From Klebsormidium nitens (taxonomy: Eukaryota > Streptophyta > Klebsormidiophyceae > Klebsormidiales > Klebsormidiaceae), in assembly GCA_000708835.1 (NCBI GenBank), contig DF237108.1:62001-126000 (forward strand): a stretch of DNA of 64,000 bases. The letters run 5' to 3'. Below the pieces are notes generated by a model. It searched no databases, was not told the DNA's origin, and saw only the letters and a program-made list of their open reading frames with translations. Below, in pieces: positions 13,401 through 25,400 of the stretch. Each line of letters opens with the position of its first letter. Position 1 is the first letter of the stretch. A program made the translations under genes and the position numbers.

Positions 13401-16400
13401 GCTTGACACGCACTGCGCTCGATGAAGGTATGAGATACTCTTTATGAGACTCTGTTCAAAGATTTTTGCACGATCTGGATGAACCTGCTGACATGGATAA
13501 AGATGAAGTTGTATTGGCACGGATCGACATTCGCTAAAAAAGCTGCGGAGGATGAAGCTTCGCTTTGCTTATGTGCTTGAACAGAAGACGAACTTGGTCC
13601 CAATGGCGTGTTTTGACAAAGCTTGCGACATCGCCGAGAAGCGCACGAAAGGTTCACTTATCTCCCGCTGAAGTCGCAGGTGTTCGTCTCTTGAATCAAC
13701 GCTCGCAGAAACTTCCGCTGGTGTACTTCATCCGGAAGCTTGTCAGACACGAACAAGCAAGTCTACTCTCGAACACGTTTCACCTAACTTTTCTCCTTCT
13801 TCCTCAGGCCGGCGACCAAGCTGCTTCGGACGCGCGTATCGTGTCGCTCGAAGCGGACTTCGCCCGCGCGATCCAGGACAAGGAACTCTGTCTCACCTCT
13901 TTGGTCGAGCTCGAGAGAGCGTTCGCCTCAGAGAAGGCCGACCTGAAGGCGGCCGCGAGGGCCGCCGACGACGAGCGCGCGCGCGTCGAGGAGGAGGCGC
14001 GCGCGCACAAGGGGGCCGCGGAGGAGGCGCTCGCGCGCATCCCGGCGCTGGAGGCGAGAGAAAAGGATCTTCAAAGAGCGAAAGTGCTGCTGCAAGGTAG
14101 AAGTGAAAACAGCACTCTACTTTGACGCAGTCTCCCTTGGCATTCTTCGAGAAAAGTCGCTGAGTCTATGCATCCAGCGCTAAGACGCTAAGATCGATTG
14201 CCAATCGAGGTTGTGGCTCGCTTGGTGCCCTCTCTAGAGGAACCTGGTTTTCATTTCCGAACCGCAAAAGGTCTTCTTGTTCCTATCTGTAATGTCGAAG
14301 AAAGTGCGGAAGGTACTTGTCTCCGAGGGATAGCTTTGACGTTTTCCATTCTACAACGTTCCTTTGGACGTTTCTGGTGTTGATGGCAACAAGCACATCA
14401 CGAACCGTGTACGCTATTCTACAAAGCAAACCAGGAAGCGGCTCTGGAAGACTAAATACGACGTGCAATAAAAGACCAAATTTTCAACCGAGACCCCCCG
14501 GTAGCTACTGCTGAAAAAAGGACACTTCCTTCCGGTGATTCATGGTTTTAGCGGGAGCTGGGCTTGTCATACTTGTTCCAGAATCCTAACTCTTCGCGTT
14601 TCTAAATCCATCCAGCGGCCTCAAGTGGCCTCAGACTTAGTGCTTTTGCTTGCTCTGCAGGTCGTGCGGTGGGGCCGCAGCGTCTTCGCCATCATCCAGA
14701 ACTTTGTGCAGTTTCAGCTCAGCACTAACGTGGTTGCGCTAACAGAGTGATAAAGTTGGTTCTGAATGTTTAACAGGCGACCTTCTGGCAAAGCGCGAGC
14801 AGCATGAGGGGGAAAAAGAGCGCGCGGCCGCGCTCGCGCAGCAACTAGCGGTGACAGAAATCCAAAGTTACTTATAATTCTTTGACAGCCGACTTTCAGG
14901 CGAAGCGCGAGCATCACGAGGCAGAATAGGAGTGCGCGGCCGCACTCAGGCAGCAAGTAGCGTTGACAAAAAACCACAAATGGTTCTGAGTTTCTGACAG
15001 GCGACCTTTTGGCGAAACGCGAGCAGTACGAGGCGGAGAAGGAGCGCGCGGCCGCGCTCGCGCAGCAACTAGCCGCGACAGAATATCAAATCTGGTTCTG
15101 ATTCTCTGACAGGCGACCTTCTCGCGAAGCGCGAGCAGTATGAGGCGGAGAAGGAGCGCGCGGCCGCGCTCGCGCAGCAACTAGCGGTGACGGAAGAGAA
15201 CCTGCGGTTCATGGCGCACCAGATCGACGAGCTTCGGGCCAGCGTTGCGGACGGTCGGACGAAGCTCGAGGAGAGCGTCCGAAAGATTGCGGACAAGGAC
15301 GCGGAGCTCGAGGAGAAGACGGAGGTGAGCCAAAAACAGAACCTGCCTCGTGTAAGCAGTGTGTGTTGTGAGACGAGTTCTAAAAGTCCGAAGAGAGAGG
15401 ATTTGATAAATTACAAAATCGGACGCTAAGCTTGAGGAGACGACCGAGTCGAGCCAATAAGGAGCTGCCATGCGCAGGCTTTGTGTATGTTTGATTTGTT
15501 CTCAAAAACCGTGAATCGGTCGTCCGATTACTGCAGAAAGCATGGCCGAGCTTGAGGGAAGGACACAAATGAACACAGACTCTTTTTGCAAAAGCTACAA
15601 GTTGAAGGGTCCACTCAATGAAAGATCGTACTAAATCAAACGTGGTTCTAGGGCCCTTCATCAAGACGTGTGACTGATCGGTTTCCCTACTGGCCCCATC
15701 GCACAGGCGTTGCTTCGGACACAGATAGATACAGAAGAAAGGCGGAAAGAGCATGAGGCTGCCGTGAAGGAGATCGAGGATAAGTGGGCGACTGCCAGGG
15801 AGTGCGAGATGGCGCAGCGCGTCAAGAAGAAACGGTACAAGAACAAGCTGGTCGACGCCGAGAAGGTAGGTCTGGGCGGTGAGATGACCCAGATAATGAA
15901 GGGCGCAATACTGATTCTAAGCCGGCCTTGTGTTTGGTTCTAGAGCTGTTGACTGCTGTCTCAGCCAAAAGGTGATCACAAGGTGGTAACCTGAAAGAAA
16001 TACAGCGACAGGAAATGGAGACAAAGGAACGGGGTTTATTAAGTCTGGCAGTGTTGAGGCCAGTGTTCCTGGACTGATTTTTCGTTACGCAAGTGCGACA
16101 GAATGGTGGCACCGAACAGATTTGAGAGTGTCAAATCCCTAGGGGCAAAGGAGTAAAATGCTTCGATGCTGATGGGATGCTTTGACATTCAAGGAGTGCT
16201 CGGATTTCTCGTTCGTTTCCGACGAAGAAGCTGCCAGGCGAAAACTCCCAGGACGAAGCTGCACAATCTTGCTTCCGACAACCATTGTGCGGTTCTGCGC
16301 TTTCCTCTTCGAAGACAAGTCATCTTGTTAAAACGAGAACAATGATCAACTTCTAACGTTGTTCCTAAGACAGGAGCCTTTGAAGCGCTACCTCAGCATA

Positions 16401-19400
16401 AAAATGTCGTTGTAACCAACGAAACGAAGCCAGACACCTGTCGGTTTTGTCCAAGCGCAGGAGCTGGAAATTTGGCGCGCGGACATCGCGACTGCGGACC
16501 AGATGTATCAAACTTTATCCTAAATCCCGCGCACAAGGAGATGTATCAAAGTAGCCCCTTCAGGTCCGGGTACGGTTTTCGCCACGTTCGCGCCAAGACA
16601 CATCTTCAACACTTTCGTTCGCGTGCAGGATCTGAAAAAGTGGCGCGCGGACATCGCGACTGCGGACCAGATGTAATCACTCTAGCATACGCTTTCGCGG
16701 TATCACTGCATATAAATGTATCAGGGTTTACGAAGTCTAAAGCATTTCGTGTGAGCGCAGGAGCTGGACAAGTGGCGCGCGGACATCGCGACAGCGGACC
16801 AGATGTACCAGGCCGGCCAGGCGGTGCTAGAGAAGGTGGCGGTGCTCCAGGGACTCGTGGACGAGGCGGCGCTTAGAGAGAAACAGGTGAGGAGAGGCTT
16901 ACGTCATTGAAAGGCTGACTTCCTCAATCTTGGCTAGAACTGGAAAGACCCCAGAGCACTTCAAGACATGTCAAAAGAAGTCTGCAAATCATGGTGGGGT
17001 CGGTGCTCCAGGGACAGGTGAAAGAGGCGGCGCTGAGAGGGAAACAGGTGAGAGGAAAAGCTGACGTCACCAAAGTAAAACTGGGGGAAAACACGAGAAA
17101 CACTAGATTAATATGAAGGCTTGGGAAAAGGGTGGCGGTGCTCCAGGGACAGGTTGACGAGGCGGCGTTGAGAGAGAACCAGGTGAGCGTTAATATGACG
17201 TCAGCAAGTTTGGTTGGAGTTGGAAAGAAAATGCAGAGGTTTTGAACTCTTTTGGAGGTGAGAGATGCAAACTGGAGAAGCTGGCGGTGCTTCAAAGGAC
17301 AGATGGACGATGCGGCGCTGAGAGAGAAATAGGTGAAAGAGATGCTGACGTCATCACCAATCGAGGCCGGAACCGATAGAAACATAGGAACTTTGGGTGG
17401 GATGAAAATTGAGGAAGGTGGCGGAAGGGGCTCAGGGAACAAGAGGCGAGGGAGAATCGATATTAGACATACCGTGAGCATGATGAGTTGAGAACTTTGG
17501 GAGTTCAGAGAGGGAAAAGTGTGGCGGTGCTTGTGAGGGGTGAACGAGGCCGTCTTTGGGGAGTAGATGAGGAGCCAACAAAGTGAAGAGTATGAAGAGC
17601 TTGAAAAGATGAATTGAGCTGATCGGGGAATGAACGAAAGATGGAGGAAGCGAAGGAGGCAATGACTTGCGGAAGAGCTCCACGGCGGGCAGCGCCAAGA
17701 GGGAAAACGGGCGACAAACTTCGCAAACGGCCAGAAAGAAGGGGAGAGAGAAGCATATGAACGAGATTACCATCAGCATTGATCTTTGATATGCCCGCCG
17801 ACGCATTTCCCTGCACATTACATGACAGCCGACTTGCGGAGGGTTGCAATCACCGTACTAACTTTGAAGATCAGCGATTTCGATGCAGAAATATTCCTTT
17901 TGAATCCATCCATTTTGAAAGCAGACTGCCAAGAACCTTTTGGACCGAATCAATATCGGGTTTTTCAAAGGGACTTTTGAGTGACGGATCGCGATGGAAC
18001 TGCCCAAAAGAGATTTCGACAATTTGCAAGCCTCCAGAAACATAATCTTTCTGACTCGCATCGAACAAAACAATCACTTAATGCTGATATGAAAAGCTGG
18101 TACGTTAGTACGACCAGTCACTGAGAGCAATTGGCCACACCCACGAAGCCGGTCTGTGACGTCGTCATTCTTCGCTTTTCTTGGCAGCTTTGCGACGAAA
18201 AGGCGGCGCTAGAAGAGGCCTTGCAGAGGGCGGAGGCCGCCGTGGCTGACGGGAAACACGAGCTGGAACTCCAAAAGCAGCGGTCCGACGAGGCCTTGCG
18301 GCAGGTTCTGCTCACGGCGGCGGCGGAAAAGGAAGAGTACACGCGGAAAGCGGAAGACAACCACGCGGCCGCGATGCAGGATATCAAGGTAAAGTTTAAG
18401 AAGGTTTGTTTCTAACAACAACAAGAGCAATGGCTTCCGACGATAGAGTCCACCAAAGTACAGTCCAGCGAAGCGAAAGTTCCTGCAAAGAAGAAAAAAA
18501 GATTGCCCAGACTGGGAGTGCGACTGATGCGGGTTTATTGCCATGGGATGTGACTGAGAAGCTCTGATATTACCTACGTCATCGCACCTAAAAGCAAGAC
18601 TCCAAATCCGACTCTGCTCCGCACCTGGCTTTTCTGAGATTGGTCCCCCGATCTTAAGATAAAGGAATCGAAGCTTCGCAGCTTACTGAGTCGGTTTTTC
18701 CAAAAGATTGATTGTAATTTGTATACAGATTCTGGGAAAACGAACAAAGTCGTTCAAGAAGCAGTGACTCGAATCTTGTCGTTGTTGAGTAAACTCGGGA
18801 GTTTTCCGAAGGATCGACAGGCATGAAGCTCGCACAAACCGTAGAGGAGCGCATCTGATCAATATGGCAGAACAATGCTAACATTTCTCTTCAGATCCTG
18901 GACACACGCGCGCGCGCGCTGGAGAAGCAAGTCGCGTCGCGCGACGAGCAGATCAAGGGCCTCCAGCGCGACCTGCGCCGCAACGAGAACGCGACCAAAG
19001 TCTTGGTGCGCGAGAAAGAGCTGCTCGCGTGCAAAATGACGGAGACGCAGGTCCAGTTCGAGGAAGAAAAGAAGGCTCGGGAAGAGGCGTGGGAAACTAG
19101 ATTGGGCGAGGTTTCCAGCCGGCTGGCGGAAACGACGGAGGGCTTGGAAAAGACGAGGGCGGAGCTGGAGGAAATGAGAAGAGCGGGGCAGGAGAGAGAA
19201 GAACTAGGCAGGCGGGAAAGGGAGGAGTTGGTGAAGGCCAAGGGTGATGGCGCGGCGGAAGTGGGGCGGCTGAAGGAGAGAGTGCGCGTTTTGGAAGAAG
19301 CGTTGGAGAAGAGACAGGAAGAGCTCAAGGTGAGCTTAAGGATATGTTTTTGGGAGTATATCCTTCCTTCTTACATGTTTACGGGGAGAAATGGACGACA

Positions 19401-22400
19401 TCTTGTGGATACGTAGGAAGAGGAGGCTGAAAGAGGCGCCACGAATGAGACGGTAACTGTCGAAATAGGATTAGTAGATCATTAAGAAGCCAGGAAGGAT
19501 TCCAGTTTGGTTCAAGTGCTCCTTGGTCATCCTCCTTGTTGAAGTAAAGTAGACATGGCCACGCCCGTCTTCTGTCGGTTTTCAGGCTGTCTTCCCAGAA
19601 GCGTCGCACAAAAATCCCCGCTTCAGCCCCAGCTGCCTGTTGCCTGATCATTTCCCCCCCCTGAACCTCGCCTTATGCCCGCCTAATCCTGCCTGAACCC
19701 GCCTTATGCCCTCCTGAATCCCGCCTAAAACCCGCCTTATGACCGCCTAATCCCGCCTAAACCCGCCATATCAACGCCTAATCCCGCCTGAACCCGCCTT
19801 ATGCCCGCCTGATCCCGCCTAACCCGCCTTATGCCCGCCTGATCCCGCCTGAATCCCGCCTGAATCCGCTGATTCTTGCCTGAAACCCACCTGACCGTAC
19901 GCAAACCCTACCTAAACCCCGCCTAAATCCCGCTCAAACCCCGTCGCGCCCGCGCAGGCCGCCCAGCGGGACGCCATCGAGCTGGAGGCGAGCATGAGCG
20001 TCATGCTCGAGAAACTAGAGGCGGAGAAAAGTGAGCTGAGCAAAGGCGCGCCGGCCGCGCGCGCGGACGAAGGAGAGCACAGTAGGTTTGGGGAGGAGAG
20101 CCGCGAGAGGGTACGGGAACTAGAGGCGGCGCTAAAGGGGGCTCAAAGAGAGGCGGAGCACAGGCTTGAGTGGATGCAGGTAAGCCGCGTTGTTTTATTG
20201 TCAAGGACTCATGGTGTTGACTGCTCAAGCTTGGTCTTCCGGTGAGAATGCTTGTTCTTGGTACAAGGATGTTCTAACTGCTGTACTTGGAAGGCCGGAA
20301 CGCACGCGAAACAAACCTTCTCCAGTCCAAAAACTCCTTTCCACCTTGACGTTAGGGCTGAGTTTTTTGGCCGGTCAAGTCCTGCTTCACTAATTGAGTG
20401 CAACGCACAGCAAATGACCTTAGATAGACAGTTTGCTCTGAGTAGGCCTTTCGACGTAGCGCATGGCCCATACTGAGCGCGACTTTGAGCGTTTACAGCT
20501 TGATGCAGTACGAGAAAATTGGCAGAAACTGTGCGACGGAATAGCATGGCTTTTCCGCCTAATCACCTCATCTGGATACAAGGTGTGGCCGAAGATAAAA
20601 GTGGGTTCGCTTTTCCTCTTCAGAAGTCAAAGGCCGCCAAATGACCTTACGATAACGGCGTCTTTACACCACTTTGCAGAAACTCCTTGACATGCTTTAC
20701 GAGTCCCACTCCGAAGGGGCGGATCGCCGGAGTTCCTCCGCAGGAAAGACCCCCCGCTCGCGGGAAAGAGACCAAACTGTCGACAGCGTGATTTGTGGCG
20801 TCGTTCTAACGATCGATGAGGAGTCAACAGTCGACGGAGTAGTGGACAGAGTCGTTTTCGACGTCGAAGATGAAGTAGCGCACGGGAAGCTTGGGAGACG
20901 GCCGACGATAAAGAGAACGGCATCTAAGTTGAGATCCAACAGCAACGTCAAGCTTTCAGAGGCAGTAGATACAGCCTCGAGTTCTAAGGCAGTACAACAG
21001 GAAGACGATTCTGCAGGACGGGTTGTTTATGAGAAGGCGAAAGAAGAGTGGGCTTCATTCCTGGCGCGGCTCTCCAAAGCGGAGCTCTGGCGGGGCAATC
21101 TGACGGCTGAGGTTGAGAAGCTCATGGGCATCAACGAGGATCTTGCGGCCCAGATCTCGCGGCTGCGCGAGCAACTAGAGGCGGCGCAGAAAGCGGGGAA
21201 CTCGCGGCAGACCGAGAAGGCCGCCAACACGCGCTTCGCGGAGGCGCTCCTGAAGAAGCGCGAGCGGCGCGCGCAGGAGGAGCTGGAGGCCGCAGTCGCG
21301 CGCGCGGGTGCGCTGGAGCGCGCGCTTGCCGACGCGCGGCGGCTGCTCGCGGAGCGCACGCGCGAGACGGCGTCCGAAATGGTGGTTCCGGACGCGGGCG
21401 GGGTTTGGACAAACCGCGCGAGCATGGGCGCGGGGAGCGGGAAGGCCTGGGTGGAAGATGCGCCCATACAGGTCGATTTAGTGAATGAGGACGGAAGCTC
21501 CGGCGGAAAGGCCGTCTGGGAAGCGGAGCGGAAGTCTTTACTAGACCAATTGGCCACCCTCGCGGCGGAACTCCGGAAACCTAAGCCTCCGGAACCGGCG
21601 CCGGAACGCTCGGGTAAGGGGCCTTTGGAGACAGGCACATCGGCCGCACAAACGGATGACCATCGGGTATCTGTGGCGGACGACGGAACCTCACCGGAAG
21701 CGGACGGAGTCGCGAGCAGTCCGGCGGAACGGGTTGCGGCCACAGTAGCGGAAACGCAAGCCCTCAGAGTGGAGGTGGAGCGTCTTGCTAGCGAGAAGGA
21801 AGCGGCCGCGAGCGCACTGGAAGTGCAGCGCGCGGAGAAAGAAGAGCTAGAGGCACGGGTAGCGGCGCTAACGTCAGAGTTGCAGCGCGCGCTCGAGGCG
21901 CGCGATGCGGGCGATGAAGCCGCGGCAAGCGCGCTCGCAGCCGCGCGCGCGGAAATCGAAGCGCTTTCGGCAAAGGAGCAGTCGCTGGCGATCGCGGCCG
22001 AAAACCTGGAGGAAGAAAAGCGCGCGCTGGGCGCGACTCTCGCGGCCGCGCAGGGCGACATTGCGAGCGCTGTCGAGCAGGCGACGGTTGCCAAGAAGGA
22101 GAAGGAAAGAACGGCGAGCGCGCTCGAGAGTTTGCGCGAGGAGAAGAGCGCGCTCGAAGCGGAAGTGGTGTCGATCGAGGCGGAACTGTGCGCGTTTCTG
22201 CCGGACACGGGAGAGGGGACGGTGCGCGACAGAACTGGTTCCGTGGAAAGGGCGCGGGCGGCAGCGGAATCTGTCAGAGCGGAAATGGAAGCCACAAAGG
22301 TGTCATATCCTAGAACCTTGGCCTGAGTTTGAATCTGACAAAGGAGTTTTTTTTCCTTTGTTTGGCACTTTGTTGTTTCCGCGAGTCTTAGCAATGGGAC

Positions 22401-25400
22401 TTGCGAATGAGGCCTTCTCGCTAACAAGGATTGATCTGTAATGCGGACAGCTAGGTCAGCGTTGGAAGTTGCGTAAGCAGACGATTTTTTTTTTGAGCAT
22501 TGCTGATGTAGCTGCGATCGATATGCACCTCTTCGAGACTAAGGAACAAGAGCCATGATATGTAAACAGCAACAACCGAAAAGCATTCTGAAATGTGCAT
22601 GGGGCTACTTGCACTTGTCTTTGCTGAATGGAATACGTGCAATTGTCGATCGAGTGTGCCCAAGTTGCGCAGGTGGAGGTCTCCAAAATGCGCGAGCAGC
22701 TGCAAGCGGAAGCGGAGCAGCGGCGAGCGGAACAAGAGGAGCGGAGAGCGGAACAGACGGACCTGGAGGAGCGGAAGGCGCAGATCGAGGAGCAGAAGGC
22801 GGAACTGGAGGAGCGGAAAGCGGAACTAGAGCAGGCGAAGGCACAGGCGCTCGAAGCGCAACAGGTGAGTGTTTGCGGACGCCTTGAGTCTGTGGGCCCG
22901 CAAGACTTTTTAAGGAACCCCTCTGACCGATTGCAAGTTCAATTGGCACATGCATATCGTAATGTGTGCGATTGGATTGGAAAAGCATGGAAATGTAGCA
23001 CAAAACTCTCCGACTCAAGATGGTGAGGAAGTGAAAAGCTCAAATTACTCCAATTTTGAGAAAACTTGGGTCTGACTCAGGCGGCCGCAGAGGCGCGGGT
23101 ATATCTCCATGTTCGAAATCTCTTTTCTCAAGAGCTGGAGAAATGTACATACTCTCCGACAACAAGTACTGAAGACCTAAGCCTTGCACATTTTCAGATC
23201 TGAGTTCGGTTCCGAGGGCCGCGGAGGCGCGGCAGAGCGACTCCTACTGGGCTCGAAACGTGGTTACCTCCAAACCCCGCCCTCTGAGATTCTCTGCGTC
23301 TGAAAAACTCAGAAGAAATCCCAAACCCTGTCCCATTTGTACAGGCGGCCGCGGAGGCGCAGGAGGAGTTGGGCCACGCGCGCGCGAGCGAGCAGAAGAA
23401 GTCGCTGATGAATCTGTGGACGCAGACCGTACCCAAAACGGGGGGCACCGTCATCACTGTAAAGTACACCCCCCGGACGTTGAAGGTCCTCATCTCGCAG
23501 GTTAGTTTCAAATTTGAACAGTCCCGAAGCGCTTCGAATCAATGGTCAAATAGGACTTGTGGCTCGTAGTTTTGATCAACAGGTTACTCAAAAGGTAACA
23601 GCCTGCAGCAAGAATGTCGGACCCGTTTTCACGAATGTTTCTAGGAGGAGTTGCCCGACTTTACTGCAAACAAGCTCGACCGCGCTGTTCCATACACACT
23701 AGCTACTTACAATCGACAGGGGTTTTTGTGTCAATGAGGAACATTTTTGAAGTCCCTTCTTTGAGTCCTAGATTTGATATTTAGTGTCAACGGTAAACAT
23801 TTTTGAAGTCCCTTGTTTGAGTCCTAGATTTGATTTTTAGTTCAAGCCCTTCAATGAGCTTTTTCTGGAGCTTTCCGGAGGCCTTCTATGAGGCCTTGGT
23901 TGCAGAGACCTCCGCAGTCTTGTTTGAAGCCTGATTCTTTCCTTGCCCTCCAGATTAGTGTTACAAAACTGCTTTTCATAAGGATCTATTTCTGAGGCCT
24001 TGTTCCTATCGTCTTCTAAACAACGACGAAACCGCTCTTCATACGGCTCTTCATACCGCTCTTCATACCGCTCTTCATACGGCTCCTTATACCGCTCGTC
24101 ATATGGCTTTCTTTAGGCCTGATTTGTTCGCTGGCTGCGGACAAACGCGGACGATCAAACATTGCGAGGTCCGTAGTCGGGGGCCTTAAATCTGGGGGCC
24201 TTGTCTTTCCACAGGTCCTCCGTTTTGATAGGCTAGTTTCTCGTCGTGGCTCATTGTACTGCGACAGGATTGCTGCGGCATTGCGGAGGACTTCAGGGAC
24301 CCTGGTCTTGGAGGCCTTCTTTTCGCAGGCAATTCTTTGCAACTCCCTTTCTTGCATCTGCTTTTCAGGTCCACTTCGACGAGATCGCGTTGGAGAAGTC
24401 GTGAATTGAGACCAATAGCGCGGACATTGGGTGGTTACTGTCCCCGCGAACGAGAAGAAGGCCTTGTCTCGTGCTTTTTCAGAACTAGTGCTGCGACAAG
24501 ATCGCTGCGGACATTGCGGACGACTGAAGAATCCTCGTTCAGTGGACACTCTTCGTAGAATGCTGTTTTGGAAATCCGTGTTTAAAGCTAAGTTTTCCTA
24601 TTATCAAAAAGTACTGGCGACAAAGATTGCTGCGGACATTGCGGACGACCAAAGTATTCAAGCTCAACGGACACTTCTCCCAAGAAACTTTTTGAGAATT
24701 CCATATTCTGAAGCTAGGTTTGTCTGCTTCTCAGGTCTACTGCGACAAGATTGCTGCGGACATTGCGGACGACCAGGAGCCCGGCGGACAGCGGCAGGAC
24801 ATGAAGGAGTTCGTGTACGACTTCTTCCTCTTCAAGTTCGGCCTGCGCGCCTTTGCAGAGCTGCACCTTCTGAGGTGAGTGAAAATCTCTAGTGTTTCCG
24901 CCATTACGAAAGTTGATATGGGACTCGACTTGAAGGCACCAGTAGCCAGAGACCTTAGACAATTCCGAGGTACTTTTGGGCGTGGATGTCATCAAAGATT
25001 TTGTCAAATCTTCTTCATATCTACCGAACTCTATAGTTCACCATCCCTTCCTCCTTTCATCACACGCATCAAAGTCAGTCCATCGCGGTTCTTGTTACAG
25101 ACCTTAACACTTTCAGCAGAGATTGTAGTCATGCATTGCACGCCACCTTAACATTACTGGCAAGGTCATTGTCCGCCTACTTTAGTCACTAGCTCTAAGC
25201 CCGCACGGCGCCGACCACGCGACGTCGCGCTGACTTGCCGCCGCGGCCGCGGTCCATTTTAGTGACGGTACCGATGTCACCGAACAAATCGCGACCGTCG
25301 AATTTCATCGAACGGTCCTCTGCGCAAATTAAACTTGGCCGATCGGCACGACCCACAACTTTCGTGAATAAGCGGAGGGTATATAACCGCGAACCCAGCG

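Noticed and set aside
16472-16876. 134-codon plus-strand frame through the exon 8 echoes
   Set aside because: It reads the echo copies and the exon in the wrong frame (repeated ARGHRDCGPDV). The true frame fits the neighbouring exons' phases.
21027-22427. 466-codon open frame on the minus strand
   Set aside because: It lies antisense to exon 12 of the coiled-coil gene. Its Ser/Ala-rich sequence is the mirror of Glu/Ala/Arg codons and it has no domain.
24369-24404. Possible extra exon reading VHFDEIALEKS
   Set aside because: It is a decayed echo of exon 15 that ends at a stop and has no donor.
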